Shown here in pieces: positions 1-7,719 of a stretch of DNA of 32,816 nt. This DNA comes from an uncultured Mediterraneibacter sp. GTDB taxonomy: Bacteria > Bacillota > Clostridia > Lachnospirales > Lachnospiraceae. The notes below the pieces were generated by a model that saw only the letters and a program-made list of their open reading frames with translations, did no database searches and was not told the DNA's origin. Location: contig NZ_CAKRDI010000033.1 in the NCBI RefSeq assembly GCF_934309415.1, forward strand, positions 1 through 32,816. Direction: 5' to 3'. Both the position numbers and the translations under genes were made by a program. The stretch's first letter is position 1. Each line of letters begins with the position of its first letter.

Positions 1-5
1 TCACC

Positions 6-28
6 AAGGGAAAAGTCTACCCTTTTTT
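6..28 (+). terminator. Weak intrinsic terminator at window edge
   Basis: A short hairpin (AAGGG, nine-base loop, CCCTT) is followed by a run of T. It would end a plus-strand gene lying left of the window. The stem is only five base pairs, so the call is tentative. Confidence 0.4.
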
Positions 29-74
29 AGGCAAAAAATATTTTTTGTTTATCTATTGACATTTATTAGCTGGA

Positions 75-232
75 CTTAGATATTGACACTATCTAAGGTT
101 TCTTATATAATCTAAGTACCATCTAAGTTATCTAAGAAACCTTATATTGTTTTAACTTAGTTATCTAAGCTATGTTTGTATGTTAGCATAGTTTTCTAAG
201 CTTGTCAATATTTATTAGCATGGATTTCTAAG
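75..232 (+). promoter_or_regulatory. Promoter and multi-site operator of the XRE regulator
   Basis: A near-consensus promoter is visible: TTGACA at 83-88, a 17-base spacer and TATAAT at 106-111. The -35 box sits in the centre of a perfect inverted repeat, CTTAGATA (75-82) and TATCTAAG (90-97). TCTAAG or its complement recurs near 92, 111, 122, 131, 155, 164, 195 and 227. A second inverted repeat, AAGGTTTCTTA (95-105) and TAAGAAACCTT (133-143), brackets the -10 region. This is the architecture of a repressor-controlled promoter. The XRE protein encoded directly downstream is the obvious candidate to bind it, but that is inference. Confidence 0.75.
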
Positions 233-253
233 TTATTTTAGAAAGGGAAAACT

Positions 254-673
254 ATGTATGAAAAATTTGAAGAATTACTAAAGAAAAATAATGTAACCGC
301 TTATCGAGTATCAAAAGAAACAGGAGTAACAACTGCTACTCTCACAAGTTGGAAACAAGGGAAATATACTCCTAAGATGGAAAAATTGCAGAAAATAGCT
401 GATTACTTCGGAGTTCCAACCGAATACTTCACTGGTGAAGAAAAGAAAGAGGATCCTTATGCAATCACTCCAAAAGATGAAAGAGACATTGCAAAGGATT
501 TAGAGAATCTCCGTGGTAAATTAATGAATGGTGCTGATGGTCCGCTCTCCTACGATGGTGAACCTATTCCGGAAGAAGACACAGAACTGCTTCTGGGACA
601 AATTGAATTAATGATGCGCCGGTTGAAACCTATCAATAAGGAAAAATACAATCCTAACAAGAATAAAAAGTAG
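254..673 (+). CDS. XRE-family transcriptional regulator
   Basis: This 139-residue protein has a helix-turn-helix at about residues 5-60 of the Cro/CI type (RVSKETGVTTATLTSWKQGK, then a second conserved stretch ending in YFTGEE). The C-terminal half is acidic, then basic, with no domain I recognise. The start has an AAGGG ribosome site. It is followed at once by an ImmA-type protease gene, the regulator/anti-repressor pairing known from ICEBs1-like elements and prophages, where the protease cleaves the repressor to allow excision. The operator cluster upstream argues for autoregulation. The family call is firm; the role in element control is inferred from context. Confidence 0.9.
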   Translation: MYEKFEELLKKNNVTAYRVSKETGVTTATLTSWKQGKYTPKMEKLQKIADYFGVPTEYFTGEEKKEDPYAITPKDERDIAKDLENLRGKLMNGADGPLSYDGEPIPEEDTELLLGQIELMMRRLKPINKEKYNPNKNKK

Positions 674-682
674 GTGTTGCAA

Positions 683-1120
683 TTGAAAACACATGATGTT
701 AAGCGTTTAGTTGCTTATTACGTCAAAAAATATGAAACCAGAAACCCTTTTAGGCTTGCAGAATATCTGAATGTAGAAGTCCAGACCGGTCCGCTTGGAT
801 CAAACGCTGGATGCTATATGTTTCTCAAGAATCATAAGTGCATCTTCCTTAATGAAGATTTAGAGGAACATGAAAGAACCCTTGTCATGGCTCACGAACT
901 GGCTCATTCAATTATGCACCGGAAGGAAAATTGTTATTTCATTAGAAATAAGACTCTTCTGCTGACTTCCAAGATGGAGATTGAAGCAAATACTTTTGCG
1001 GCAGAACTGCTGATACCAGATGAACTGATCTATGAGAATCCTGGTATAAATAAATCACAAATTGCACGAATTGCTGGATATGATAACAAGATAATGAAAT
1101 TTAAAAATATTGATAAATAA
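683..1120 (+). CDS. ImmA/IrrE-family metallopeptidase
   Basis: The protein is about 145 residues and carries the zinc-protease signature HELAHSIMH (near residue 73), with a downstream glutamate in the stretch EIEANTFAAELLIP; this is the usual ImmA/IrrE layout. I chose the TTG at 683 because AGGTG lies six bases upstream and overlaps the stop of the preceding gene. A GTG at 674, directly after that stop, is the alternative and would add three residues. Family members cleave a partner XRE repressor, and the partner here would be the upstream gene. At this length the C-terminal region after the peptidase core is short. Confidence 0.88.
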   Translation: MKTHDVKRLVAYYVKKYETRNPFRLAEYLNVEVQTGPLGSNAGCYMFLKNHKCIFLNEDLEEHERTLVMAHELAHSIMHRKENCYFIRNKTLLLTSKMEIEANTFAAELLIPDELIYENPGINKSQIARIAGYDNKIMKFKNIDK

Positions 1121-1237
1121 ATCATCTACAATTTATTGCAGAAATCACATATAACAGACATTATATATCCTATTTATATGATAAAAATTCATCTACTTAG
1201 GATATATATTACACATAATAAGATAAGAGGTTGTCAC

Positions 1238-2809
1238 ATGATAATTAAAAGCGTACACATAGATAAGTTTAGAGCTCTTGAAAATGTAGATTTTGATTTA
1301 GGTACAAAACTAACCGCAATAGTTGGTCATAATGGAACTATGAAAACTACCACTCTAGGTATTTTAGGACAAACCTTTTCTATAAATAAAAATAATCCCA
1401 TGCATGGCGAAAGTTCCATTGATAATTACAAATATCGTTCACAATTTGCAGAAAAATTTAAACTTTCAGATAAAGATATTCCTGGAACGCATAAATGGCG
1501 TTTAAATTTATATCCTAATATATACAAAAATGATTATTTTGAAGCACATAGTATATATCGTGATAAATCAGATCCAATTCCTCGCTTTTGGTCTACTGAA
1601 GGTAAAGGTGCTGGAACCGGATACCCACAAGTTCCTGTTTATTATTTAAGCTTAAAAAGAGTTTCTCCTATTGGCGAAGAAGACTCTTTTGAATACTTAA
1701 ATCAGCTCACTCCTGAAGAAAAGAAATTTTTAACATTGGAGTATAAAGACATTATGTCAGATCTATCAGATAATATAGAAATTGATACTATACATTCTGG
1801 AATAAAATATACTGCATCTATTCACCCAAATGATCAAGATGCGCTATCTATTTCTGCTGGTCAAGACAACTTAGGGAAAATTCTAATTTCTGTATTATCC
1901 TTTAGACGCCTAATGCAAAAATATCCAAATGATTATAAAGGTGGAATTCTGCTGATTGATGAAATTGAATCAACTTTTCATCCTTTGTCACAAATGAGGC
2001 TCATTAAGCGTCTTTATAAATATGCCGGTGATTATAAAATACAATTTATTTTTACAACACACTCTCCTTCTGTGTTAAAAGCTACTTTTTTTGATAAATA
2101 CAATCCAAAAGAAGCTAAACTTGTATATTTAAAGAAAGAAGAAAATTTGGTGAAAAATAAGCCTACTACTTCTATTGACGATGTAATTTTAGAATTATCT
2201 GGTTCAGTTAAAGGTACTCCAGATGTCATACCTAAAATTACAATTTTTACCGAAGATGATGTAGCGCAATCATTTGTTAAGTCACTCCTTAATGGTGGTT
2301 TTAGAAAAAATATTGTTTTTAACCCATGTTCTATTGGTGCTGAATCATACCTTGAATTATTACGAGTAAAACTAAAACCCGTTTGTGAAAGTATCTTGAT
2401 TCTTGATGGTGATAAAAATAAGCAATCAATTTGCAAAAAGATTAAACAATATCGTGGAAAATATGTAATGTTTCTTCCTGGTACTACTTGTCCTGAAGAA
2501 ATGTTTTACAGGTTTCTTTATTCTTTGGACGAAACAGATTCTTTTTGGGATACTGAGTTAGGCGAATATGATAAGAAAAAATGTTTTGCAAATTATCCTA
2601 CACTAATTGATCGTAACGCCGACCCTCAGCAATACAAAAAATGGTTCAAAGAACAAGAAAAATACTGGGGAAGAGGTAATTCCAAGTTATATAATTATTG
2701 GAAACTCACTCGCCCTTCCGAATATCAACTGTTTTTGAATAATTATGTTGAAATATTCAATCAATTAGCGTTACAAAATGATATTCCTATTTTGGATATA
2801 CTCGAATAA
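1238..2809 (+). CDS. AAA (ABC/SMC-type) ATPase with C-terminal TOPRIM-like domain
   Basis: This 523-residue protein starts at the ATG with AGAGG seven bases upstream; the longer reading from 1136 has no ribosome site. The N-terminal ATPase has a P-loop GHNGTMKT (30-37), an SAGQDNLGK signature-like stretch (206-214), Walker B LLIDEIES (238-245) and TTHS (273-276). The later part carries ITIFTEDD (Glu339) and ILILDGD (Asp390, Asp392), the spacing expected of an OLD-type TOPRIM nuclease centre. OLD-like ATPase-nucleases and the ATPase-plus-TOPRIM pair of PARIS are phage-defence proteins, and a defensive role is inferred here. The P-loop has Met where a Gly is usual. The gene is very AT-rich, as is the methylase that follows. 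Confidence 0.75.
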   Translation: MIIKSVHIDKFRALENVDFDLGTKLTAIVGHNGTMKTTTLGILGQTFSINKNNPMHGESSIDNYKYRSQFAEKFKLSDKDIPGTHKWRLNLYPNIYKNDYFEAHSIYRDKSDPIPRFWSTEGKGAGTGYPQVPVYYLSLKRVSPIGEEDSFEYLNQLTPEEKKFLTLEYKDIMSDLSDNIEIDTIHSGIKYTASIHPNDQDALSISAGQDNLGKILISVLSFRRLMQKYPNDYKGGILLIDEIESTFHPLSQMRLIKRLYKYAGDYKIQFIFTTHSPSVLKATFFDKYNPKEAKLVYLKKEENLVKNKPTTSIDDVILELSGSVKGTPDVIPKITIFTEDDVAQSFVKSLLNGGFRKNIVFNPCSIGAESYLELLRVKLKPVCESILILDGDKNKQSICKKIKQYRGKYVMFLPGTTCPEEMFYRFLYSLDETDSFWDTELGEYDKKKCFANYPTLIDRNADPQQYKKWFKEQEKYWGRGNSKLYNYWKLTRPSEYQLFLNNYVEIFNQLALQNDIPILDILE

Positions 2810-2861
2810 TTCTGGCCAAATATATTATTTTTATGTATAATAAAATTTAGGAGGTGATTTT

Positions 2862-3734
2862 ATGCCAATTAAAAATCCTTTGCGTTATCCAGGTGCAAAA
2901 TCAAAATTAGTTCCCTACATAAAAAAACTACTTGAAACAGAACATCTTACTAATTGCACCTTATATGAGCCTTATGCTGGTAGCGCAGCAGTTTCCTTAG
3001 CATTACTTGAATCAAAAACGATTTCAAAAGCAATAATTAACGAATTAGATCCTTTAATTTATTATTTCTGGTTATCAGTAATGAATGATACCAACAATTT
3101 AATAACTCTAATTGAAAACGTTGACATTACGTTAGATAATTGGATGCATTATTCGCAATACCGAAATTCTTCATACCTTACAAATAAATCGTCGCTAGAA
3201 ATAGGATTTGCCGGATTGTACCTAAATAGAACAAGTTTTTCTGGTATATTAAATGCGAATCCACTCGGAGGAATGAAACAGGAATCACAATACAAAATTG
3301 ATTGTCGCTTTAACAAGGAAAAAATTATTAAAAGTATCCGTGAGTTATCTTGTTTCTCCGACAGAATTGAAATATACAATATGGATGCTCTTGATTTTTT
3401 AAACGAAAAAACAAAATATAAAAGAAATTATAACACATTTGTATATGTCGATCCTCCTTATTATGAAAAGGGGCCTACTTTGTATCGCTATTCTTATGAT
3501 AAAAGTATGCATATAAGATTAGCCAAATTTATTAAAAATAAATCATATCCTTGGTTGGTGAGCTACGATGATCATCCAGAAATTCGAAAGCTCTATCAAA
3601 AAAGCAAGCGCCAAAATATTTATTTGGATTATTCTGTTAATACACATATCCAAGGAAAAGAATTGCTTTTTTCCAATCTTGAAATTCCGCCAATGGAAAT
3701 TGATACTGCATCACAAAACAACTTAATTGGATAG
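2862..3734 (+). CDS. D12-class DNA adenine N6-methyltransferase (Dam-like)
   Basis: This 290-residue protein has the D12 family order: RYPGAKSK (8-15) and EPYAGSAAV (36-44) for S-adenosylmethionine binding, and the catalytic DPPY at 197-200. It should methylate adenine in a short target sequence. A strong AGGAGG ribosome site precedes the ATG. It lies 52 bases after the AAA-TOPRIM gene on the same strand, and TATAAT in the gap may give it a promoter of its own. Next to a candidate nuclease it could protect self DNA, or it could be a stand-alone element methylase. The target is not predictable from the sequence. Confidence 0.9.
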   Translation: MPIKNPLRYPGAKSKLVPYIKKLLETEHLTNCTLYEPYAGSAAVSLALLESKTISKAIINELDPLIYYFWLSVMNDTNNLITLIENVDITLDNWMHYSQYRNSSYLTNKSSLEIGFAGLYLNRTSFSGILNANPLGGMKQESQYKIDCRFNKEKIIKSIRELSCFSDRIEIYNMDALDFLNEKTKYKRNYNTFVYVDPPYYEKGPTLYRYSYDKSMHIRLAKFIKNKSYPWLVSYDDHPEIRKLYQKSKRQNIYLDYSVNTHIQGKELLFSNLEIPPMEIDTASQNNLIG

Positions 3735-3782
3735 GCTATTTATGAATTGTTTCTTTATAATATTACAAAAGGACGTGACCAC

Positions 3783-4328
3783 ATGCCATTACCAAAATCA
3801 AATAACTACACAATCGAAGACATCTACGCTCTTCCTGACGGACAGCGTGCAGAACTGATTGACGGGCAAATGTATTTCATGTCCATGCCAGAGACTATTC
3901 ATCAAAGATTGGTTTTGGAACTATGTTGTGCCATCGGAAATTATATTGATAAGAATCATCTTACTGATAAGGTGTGTCTTTCACCATTTGCTGTATTTAT
4001 AAACAACGATGAAAGAAATTATGTTGAACCAGATCTCTTTATTGTCTGTGATCCAAGCAAGATCAACAGCAAGGGATGCAATGGTGCCCCAGATTTCGTT
4101 ATCGAAATCGTATCACCAAGCAGTCAGCGTATGGATTACCTTACCAAGCTATTCAAATACCGCACAGCCGGTGTTCGTGAATACTGGATCGTGAATCCAA
4201 TGAAAGAGACTGTTCAGACTTACCTCTTTGGTGATATAGAAGACTTCAATCAATATTCTTTTGATGATGAGATTCCTGTTGGAATCTATGATGACCTTAA
4301 GATCTGTATTGCAGATCTGCTGAAGTAA
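3783..4328 (+). CDS. Uma2-family (DUF820) PD-(D/E)XK endonuclease
   Basis: The ORF opens at 3747, but the ATG at 3783 has AAAGGA upstream and begins the family-typical MPLPKSNNYTIEDIYALPDG. The 181-residue product has the Uma2 elements: ELIDGQMY near the N terminus, VEPDLFIV, then PDFVIEIVSPSS and a lysine in TKLFKYRTAGVREYWIV, which together form a PD-(D/E)XK-like core. Family members are predicted nucleases that occur in many copies in cyanobacteria and some Firmicutes, and their targets are mostly unknown. It completes a three-gene cargo with the ATPase and the methylase. Its base composition is more like the integrase than like those two genes. Confidence 0.85.
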   Translation: MPLPKSNNYTIEDIYALPDGQRAELIDGQMYFMSMPETIHQRLVLELCCAIGNYIDKNHLTDKVCLSPFAVFINNDERNYVEPDLFIVCDPSKINSKGCNGAPDFVIEIVSPSSQRMDYLTKLFKYRTAGVREYWIVNPMKETVQTYLFGDIEDFNQYSFDDEIPVGIYDDLKICIADLLK

Positions 4329-4415
4329 AAAACCGCTCCTGCGCCAACAGGAACGGTTAACTGGAAGCACACGCCAATGTGCTTTAGTAACTCCGAAGAG
4401 ATACTTCAAAATCCA
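4325..4415 (-). ncRNA. Candidate small RNA with twin TTGGCG-loop hairpins
   Basis: Read on the minus strand, the gap between the nuclease and integrase genes holds a possible transcript of about 90 bases. Its first hairpin has arms 4365-4371 and 4378-4384 (7 bp). The second has arms 4331-4341 and 4348-4358 and is followed by six T, an intrinsic terminator. Both hairpins close on the same six-base loop, TTGGCG. A promoter-like pair lies upstream. The RNA would end at the stop codon of the nuclease gene. I do not recognise the RNA family. On the plus strand the same hairpins lack a T tract, which favours the minus reading. Confidence 0.5.
4327..4358 (-). terminator. Intrinsic terminator on the minus strand
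   Basis: On the minus strand the arms AACCGTTCCTG and CAGGAGCGGTT pair with one mismatch around a TTGGCG loop and run into TTTTTT. No protein-coding gene on that strand needs it, which is why a small RNA is proposed. Confidence 0.65.
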
Positions 4416-4421
4416 ATGAAT

Positions 4422-4450
4422 ATTGTATCATCTTCGGGGCAGTCAATCAA
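4422..4450 (-). promoter_or_regulatory. Promoter of the candidate minus-strand RNA
   Basis: On the minus strand TTGATT (4445-4450) and TACAAT (4422-4427) are separated by exactly 17 bases. The region also holds an inverted repeat, CCGAAGA (4393-4399) and TCTTCGG (4431-4437), that flanks the -10 box and start site and could be an operator. Confidence 0.45.
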
Positions 4451-4512
4451 TCAGAACTGTTGTTCTATTGCTAGGCTGTTATTTTTATACCATTTTTTAA
4501 GGAGATGATTAT

Positions 4513-5625
4513 ATGGCAACAGCTAAGAAGTTACCTTCCGGATCATGGAGATGTCTGGTATTCTCACACTATGAAAATATGGTGGATAAGGATGGAAAAC
4601 CAGTCATTGATCCGAAAACAAAAAAGCAGAAGCAGAAAAGAATCTATGAATCATTCACCAGTGATCTTCCGGGTAAGCGTGGAAAGCAGTCAGCTGAAGC
4701 ACAGGCTGCACAGTTTCTCGCAGAAAAGGACCGGAAGAAACGTCCTGAGAACTGGACTGTAAAAGAAGCGTTCACTAATTACATTAAATTAAAAGAGAAT
4801 GTGCTGTCCGAAACCACATTGCGTGGATATGAAACAATCGTAAGGAATCAGATAAAGCAAATCGAGAACATAAGCCTACGTAAGCTGTCTCAAGAGGACG
4901 TACAAGCGTGGGTAAATGCAATCTCAATAAAGTTATCACCTAAGACAGTAAAAAACGCTTATGGACTATTCACGGCTGTCATAGGGATGTATTCTCCTGG
5001 AACGATATTTAGAGTCACGTTACCAGCTCCAAAGGATTTTGACGGATATGTTCCATCTGATGAGGACATCGAGAAACTGATCAAGTATATTGAAGGAACT
5101 GAGATGGAAAAGGCTGTACTCCTTGCAGCGTTTGGAAGTCTTCGAAGAGGAGAAGTGTTCGGTCTGACAAAGGAAGATATCACTGGAAACTCTATTCGGA
5201 TCAGAGAGACACGTGTACGTGGTAGAAAAGGAATCGTGACCAAAGGTCCTAAGACACAGAGCAGTTGTAGACACGTAATCATGCCGGAATTTGTAATTCG
5301 GAAATTTGACGATATTGAAAGTGGTCCGCTTGTTAAGATGCATCCGGAAGACTTGTCCAAGAACTTCAAGAAGGTGCTACGCTCTGCCGGTATCCCGGAG
5401 TTTCGATATCATGACCTGCGTCACTACACTGCATCCATCATGCATGCGCTTAATATCCCAGATCAGTACATCATGAAGCGTGGTGGATGGAAGTCTGACA
5501 AAGTGCTCAAAAAGGTGTACCGTGGTACCATTGAGTCTGAGGAAAAGAAGTTTACCGACAAGATAAATGAGCATTTCACTCAAATCATGCAACACGAAAT
5601 GCAACATGAACCGAAGAAAGCGTGA
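4513..5625 (+). CDS. Tyrosine-family integrase of the mobile element
   Basis: This 370-residue site-specific recombinase has a strong AAGGAG site before its ATG. The N-terminal AP2-like arm-binding part (about 1-75) is followed by a SAM-like core-binding domain (about 80-165) and the catalytic domain: Arg211 in GSLRRGE, HDLRH with His300 and Arg303, Trp326 in RGGWKS and the nucleophile Tyr336 in KKVYR. It resembles integrases of Tn916/ICE-type elements and clostridial phages. It reads towards a tRNA/tmRNA 3'-end fragment 31 bases downstream of its stop, the usual arrangement of integrase next to its att site. No excisionase is visible in the window. Confidence 0.95.
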   Translation: MATAKKLPSGSWRCLVFSHYENMVDKDGKPVIDPKTKKQKQKRIYESFTSDLPGKRGKQSAEAQAAQFLAEKDRKKRPENWTVKEAFTNYIKLKENVLSETTLRGYETIVRNQIKQIENISLRKLSQEDVQAWVNAISIKLSPKTVKNAYGLFTAVIGMYSPGTIFRVTLPAPKDFDGYVPSDEDIEKLIKYIEGTEMEKAVLLAAFGSLRRGEVFGLTKEDITGNSIRIRETRVRGRKGIVTKGPKTQSSCRHVIMPEFVIRKFDDIESGPLVKMHPEDLSKNFKKVLRSAGIPEFRYHDLRHYTASIMHALNIPDQYIMKRGGWKSDKVLKKVYRGTIESEEKKFTDKINEHFTQIMQHEMQHEPKKA

Positions 5626-5655
5626 TAAAACCGCCACTTTTGACAAAAATCTTTT

Positions 5656-5679
5656 GGGTTCGATTCCCGCCAGGTCCAC
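5656..5679 (+). other. Probable attachment site: tRNA/tmRNA 3'-end fragment
   Basis: The 24 bases contain a T-loop TTCGATT flanked by GGG and CCCGC, then an acceptor-like CAGGTCC and discriminator A, as at the 3' end of a tRNA or tmRNA. The left T-arm (TTGGG) no longer pairs fully with CCCGC, and no tRNA body lies upstream, so this is only a duplicated 3' end. Its place just after the integrase gene is that of an att site. The intact RNA gene should lie beyond the left edge, at the element's other end. I could not assign the tRNA. Confidence 0.7.
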
Positions 5680-5708
5680 TTTTAAGAAAAAGTGCAGAAT
5701 ATGCAAAG

Positions 5709-5750
5709 ATGCGGAGAATGCCTATAAAATAAGGGTTCTCCGCATTTTTA
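5709..5750 (+). terminator. Intrinsic terminator after the att site
   Basis: Perfect ten-base arms, ATGCGGAGAA (5709-5718) and TTCTCCGCAT (5736-5745), are followed by TTTTTATT. It probably belonged to the RNA gene at the insertion site and now ends integrase-side transcription. A smaller hairpin (arms 5677-5683 and 5688-5694) lies just before it. Confidence 0.8.
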
Positions 5751-5773
5751 TTATTCGTAATGATTCTTCTTTT

Positions 5774-7180
5774 CTACAGATTACTTTTATCTCCGCAGAT
5801 CATGTCACACACATATTCATACCCAAGATCTGTATCCAGTGTCACTTGATAGTTTGCAGATGCACCCCAGATCTGACGTGTATAATATCTGTAGTTGTCC
5901 GCTCTCCAGCGGTCTTCTTTCTGTACTTTCTGCTTTGCCTCATGCTCCGGAAGGTTTTCACGTTCCATCACACGTTTGATTCTGCTCTCCTGTGAGGCCT
6001 GTAAAAAGACCCTCAGACAATTTTTATTATTTCTGAGCATGTAGTCCGCACAACGTCCCACAATTACACAGTTTCCTTTTTCTGCAAGTTCTGTAATCAG
6101 CTTATTCTCAGCCTCATAGATCTTATCCTTCGGAGTGTCATATTCAGAAGAATAATTATACATATGATTTACAAGGTCATAGATCAGACTGTTCGTCATC
6201 ATCTCTTCTTTTTCACGGATAAACTCCGGTGTATATCCAGTTGTTCCGGCTGTCATCTGAATCAGTTCTTCATCATAGAATTCATAGCCAAGTTTCTGGG
6301 CAATCATCTTTCCGATCTCGTGACCACCACTTCCATACTGTCTTCCGATTGCGATTACATTTGCGCCGCTTCTTGCAAGGATTCCTGCTGTCAGTACCTC
6401 TCTGCAATCAGTTACTCCTGCCTGTGTTTCAACTCCACCAACAGCTTTCTCTGCTGAATTCACTGCTTCCGCTCCATTTGTAGCATTTACAACTTTGCTG
6501 TTAGCATCCCCAATTGTAGCTTCGCCTTCTGCCTCTTTAAATTCTTCCGGGAAAATCATCGGTTTGACTGGTTCCAGCCAGCGTCCGATCGTTCTTGCTA
6601 TAAATCCAACCAGCAATGCAGCAATAATCGTTCCCTCACGTACACCTTCAACACTGTGTTTAAATACGAGTGAAAGGATAATCGCGCCCACTGCCATAGA
6701 ACAGTCAAAAATAATCTTTGTGATACCAAATTCTGTATGCCATGTATCTGTCACTGCACGGACAAATGACTCACCCGGCAGCATAACTACATTTGCAAGT
6801 ACTTCCATATACACACCAAATCCAAGGATCAGACACCCGATCAGAAGATCGATCACCTTCATCACATATGTATCTGGATTTACAAATGTCAACATGATCA
6901 TAGTCAGGTCAATAAAGTAACCAAATACAACCGATACCGGAAGCTGCAGCAGATTTTCCATCTTGAAATTGTTACGCAAAATCAAAATCTGCAATACAAT
7001 CAGCAACACACTGAACACAATTGTAAAGTTTCCCAGTGTAAACGGGAAATTCAGGCTCAGTACATATGGAATCGATGAAATCGGTGATGTTCCAAGACTG
7101 GCCTTTGTGATCAGACTGACTCCCAGAGAGTTAATAAACAATCCGATCAGAAAAATGATATAACGTTTTAACTTATTCAT
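5774..7180 (-). CDS. YczE/YitT-like membrane protein fused to cytidylate-kinase-like domain
   Basis: The product is 468 residues from the ATG at 7180, which has AGAGG eight bases upstream and overlaps the marR stop by eight bases. Residues 1-200 hold several hydrophobic segments and motifs (GLFINSLGVSLITKASLG, PGESFVRAVTD) of the YczE/DUF6198 membrane family. A linker follows at about 215-272. The C-terminal part is a cytidylate-kinase-like P-loop domain with AIGRQYGSGGHEIGK (277-291). Stand-alone kinases of this type are common in Clostridia. The substrate, and the reason for tethering a kinase to the membrane, are unknown. Co-transcription with marR suggests repression by it. Confidence 0.85.
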   Translation of the reverse strand: MNKLKRYIIFLIGLFINSLGVSLITKASLGTSPISSIPYVLSLNFPFTLGNFTIVFSVLLIVLQILILRNNFKMENLLQLPVSVVFGYFIDLTMIMLTFVNPDTYVMKVIDLLIGCLILGFGVYMEVLANVVMLPGESFVRAVTDTWHTEFGITKIIFDCSMAVGAIILSLVFKHSVEGVREGTIIAALLVGFIARTIGRWLEPVKPMIFPEEFKEAEGEATIGDANSKVVNATNGAEAVNSAEKAVGGVETQAGVTDCREVLTAGILARSGANVIAIGRQYGSGGHEIGKMIAQKLGYEFYDEELIQMTAGTTGYTPEFIREKEEMMTNSLIYDLVNHMYNYSSEYDTPKDKIYEAENKLITELAEKGNCVIVGRCADYMLRNNKNCLRVFLQASQESRIKRVMERENLPEHEAKQKVQKEDRWRADNYRYYTRQIWGASANYQVTLDTDLGYEYVCDMICGDKSNL

Positions 7181-7622
7181 TCCCAACCTCTTTCTTTCCT
7201 TTTTCAGCATCTGTCAGATTCTGATACATCTTCTGAAACGTATTCATAAATGCAGTATATTCCTGTTCATTGATGCCTTCTAACGCTTCTTTCTCAATTT
7301 CCTGAAATGCTGTATCTACTTTTTTCTGTAATTCTTTTCCGTACGCTGTAAGAAATACATGAAATGTTCTGCGATTTCCATTTAAAATCCGCCGTTCGAC
7401 CATCTCTTTTTCTTCCATCCGGTTCAGAATTGATGTAAGCGATCCGGGCTCTATATGGCAGGCTGCCGCAATCTCCTTCTGGTTTGCACCGTCATTCTCT
7501 CCAAGATAATCCAGTACCTTCGGCTGTCCAAGCGTAAGCCCACTGTTTTTAATACGCTCCATCAGCTTCTTCTGTATCATCGAATGATTTGCCATTGAAA
7601 GATAGTGAAATGTCTGTTTCAT
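7173..7622 (-). CDS. MarR-family transcriptional regulator
   Basis: This 149-residue regulator has a winged helix at about residues 35-97 (NQKEIAAACHIEPGSLTSIL, then the wing with RRTFHVFLTAYGKEL) and flanking helices for dimerisation. GGAGG lies seven bases before its ATG. It is the first gene of a two-gene operon with the membrane-kinase fusion, overlapping it by eight bases, so it probably controls itself and that gene in response to a small ligand. A long palindrome about 100 bases upstream is a candidate operator. Confidence 0.92.
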   Translation of the reverse strand: MKQTFHYLSMANHSMIQKKLMERIKNSGLTLGQPKVLDYLGENDGANQKEIAAACHIEPGSLTSILNRMEEKEMVERRILNGNRRTFHVFLTAYGKELQKKVDTAFQEIEKEALEGINEQEYTAFMNTFQKMYQNLTDAEKGKKEVGNE

Positions 7623-7719
7623 CTAAAACCCTCCTGCTTTTCCTGATCTGTCTGAATAAAACCTCTTTTATGTCTGCATTATTTTTCCACAATAGATAAC
7701 TCCGGAATTTTCAGCGAAA

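Noticed and set aside
75..232. TCTAAG repeats as a CRISPR array
   Set aside because: The unit is only six bases, spacing is irregular, orientation is mixed and there are no uniform spacers or cas genes.
1136..1237. Upstream extension of the AAA-TOPRIM protein
   Set aside because: The extra 34 residues have no ribosome site and no ATPase similarity, whereas the ATG at 1238 has a good site and starts with the family-typical beta strand.
5656..5679. A complete tRNA gene
   Set aside because: Only the 3' T-arm and acceptor part is present; upstream sequence has no anticodon or D arm, and the T stem is only partly paired.
6495..6920. 141-codon plus-strand ORF opposite the membrane-kinase fusion
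   Set aside because: Antisense to a well supported gene; serine/threonine/isoleucine-rich composition reflects the opposite strand.
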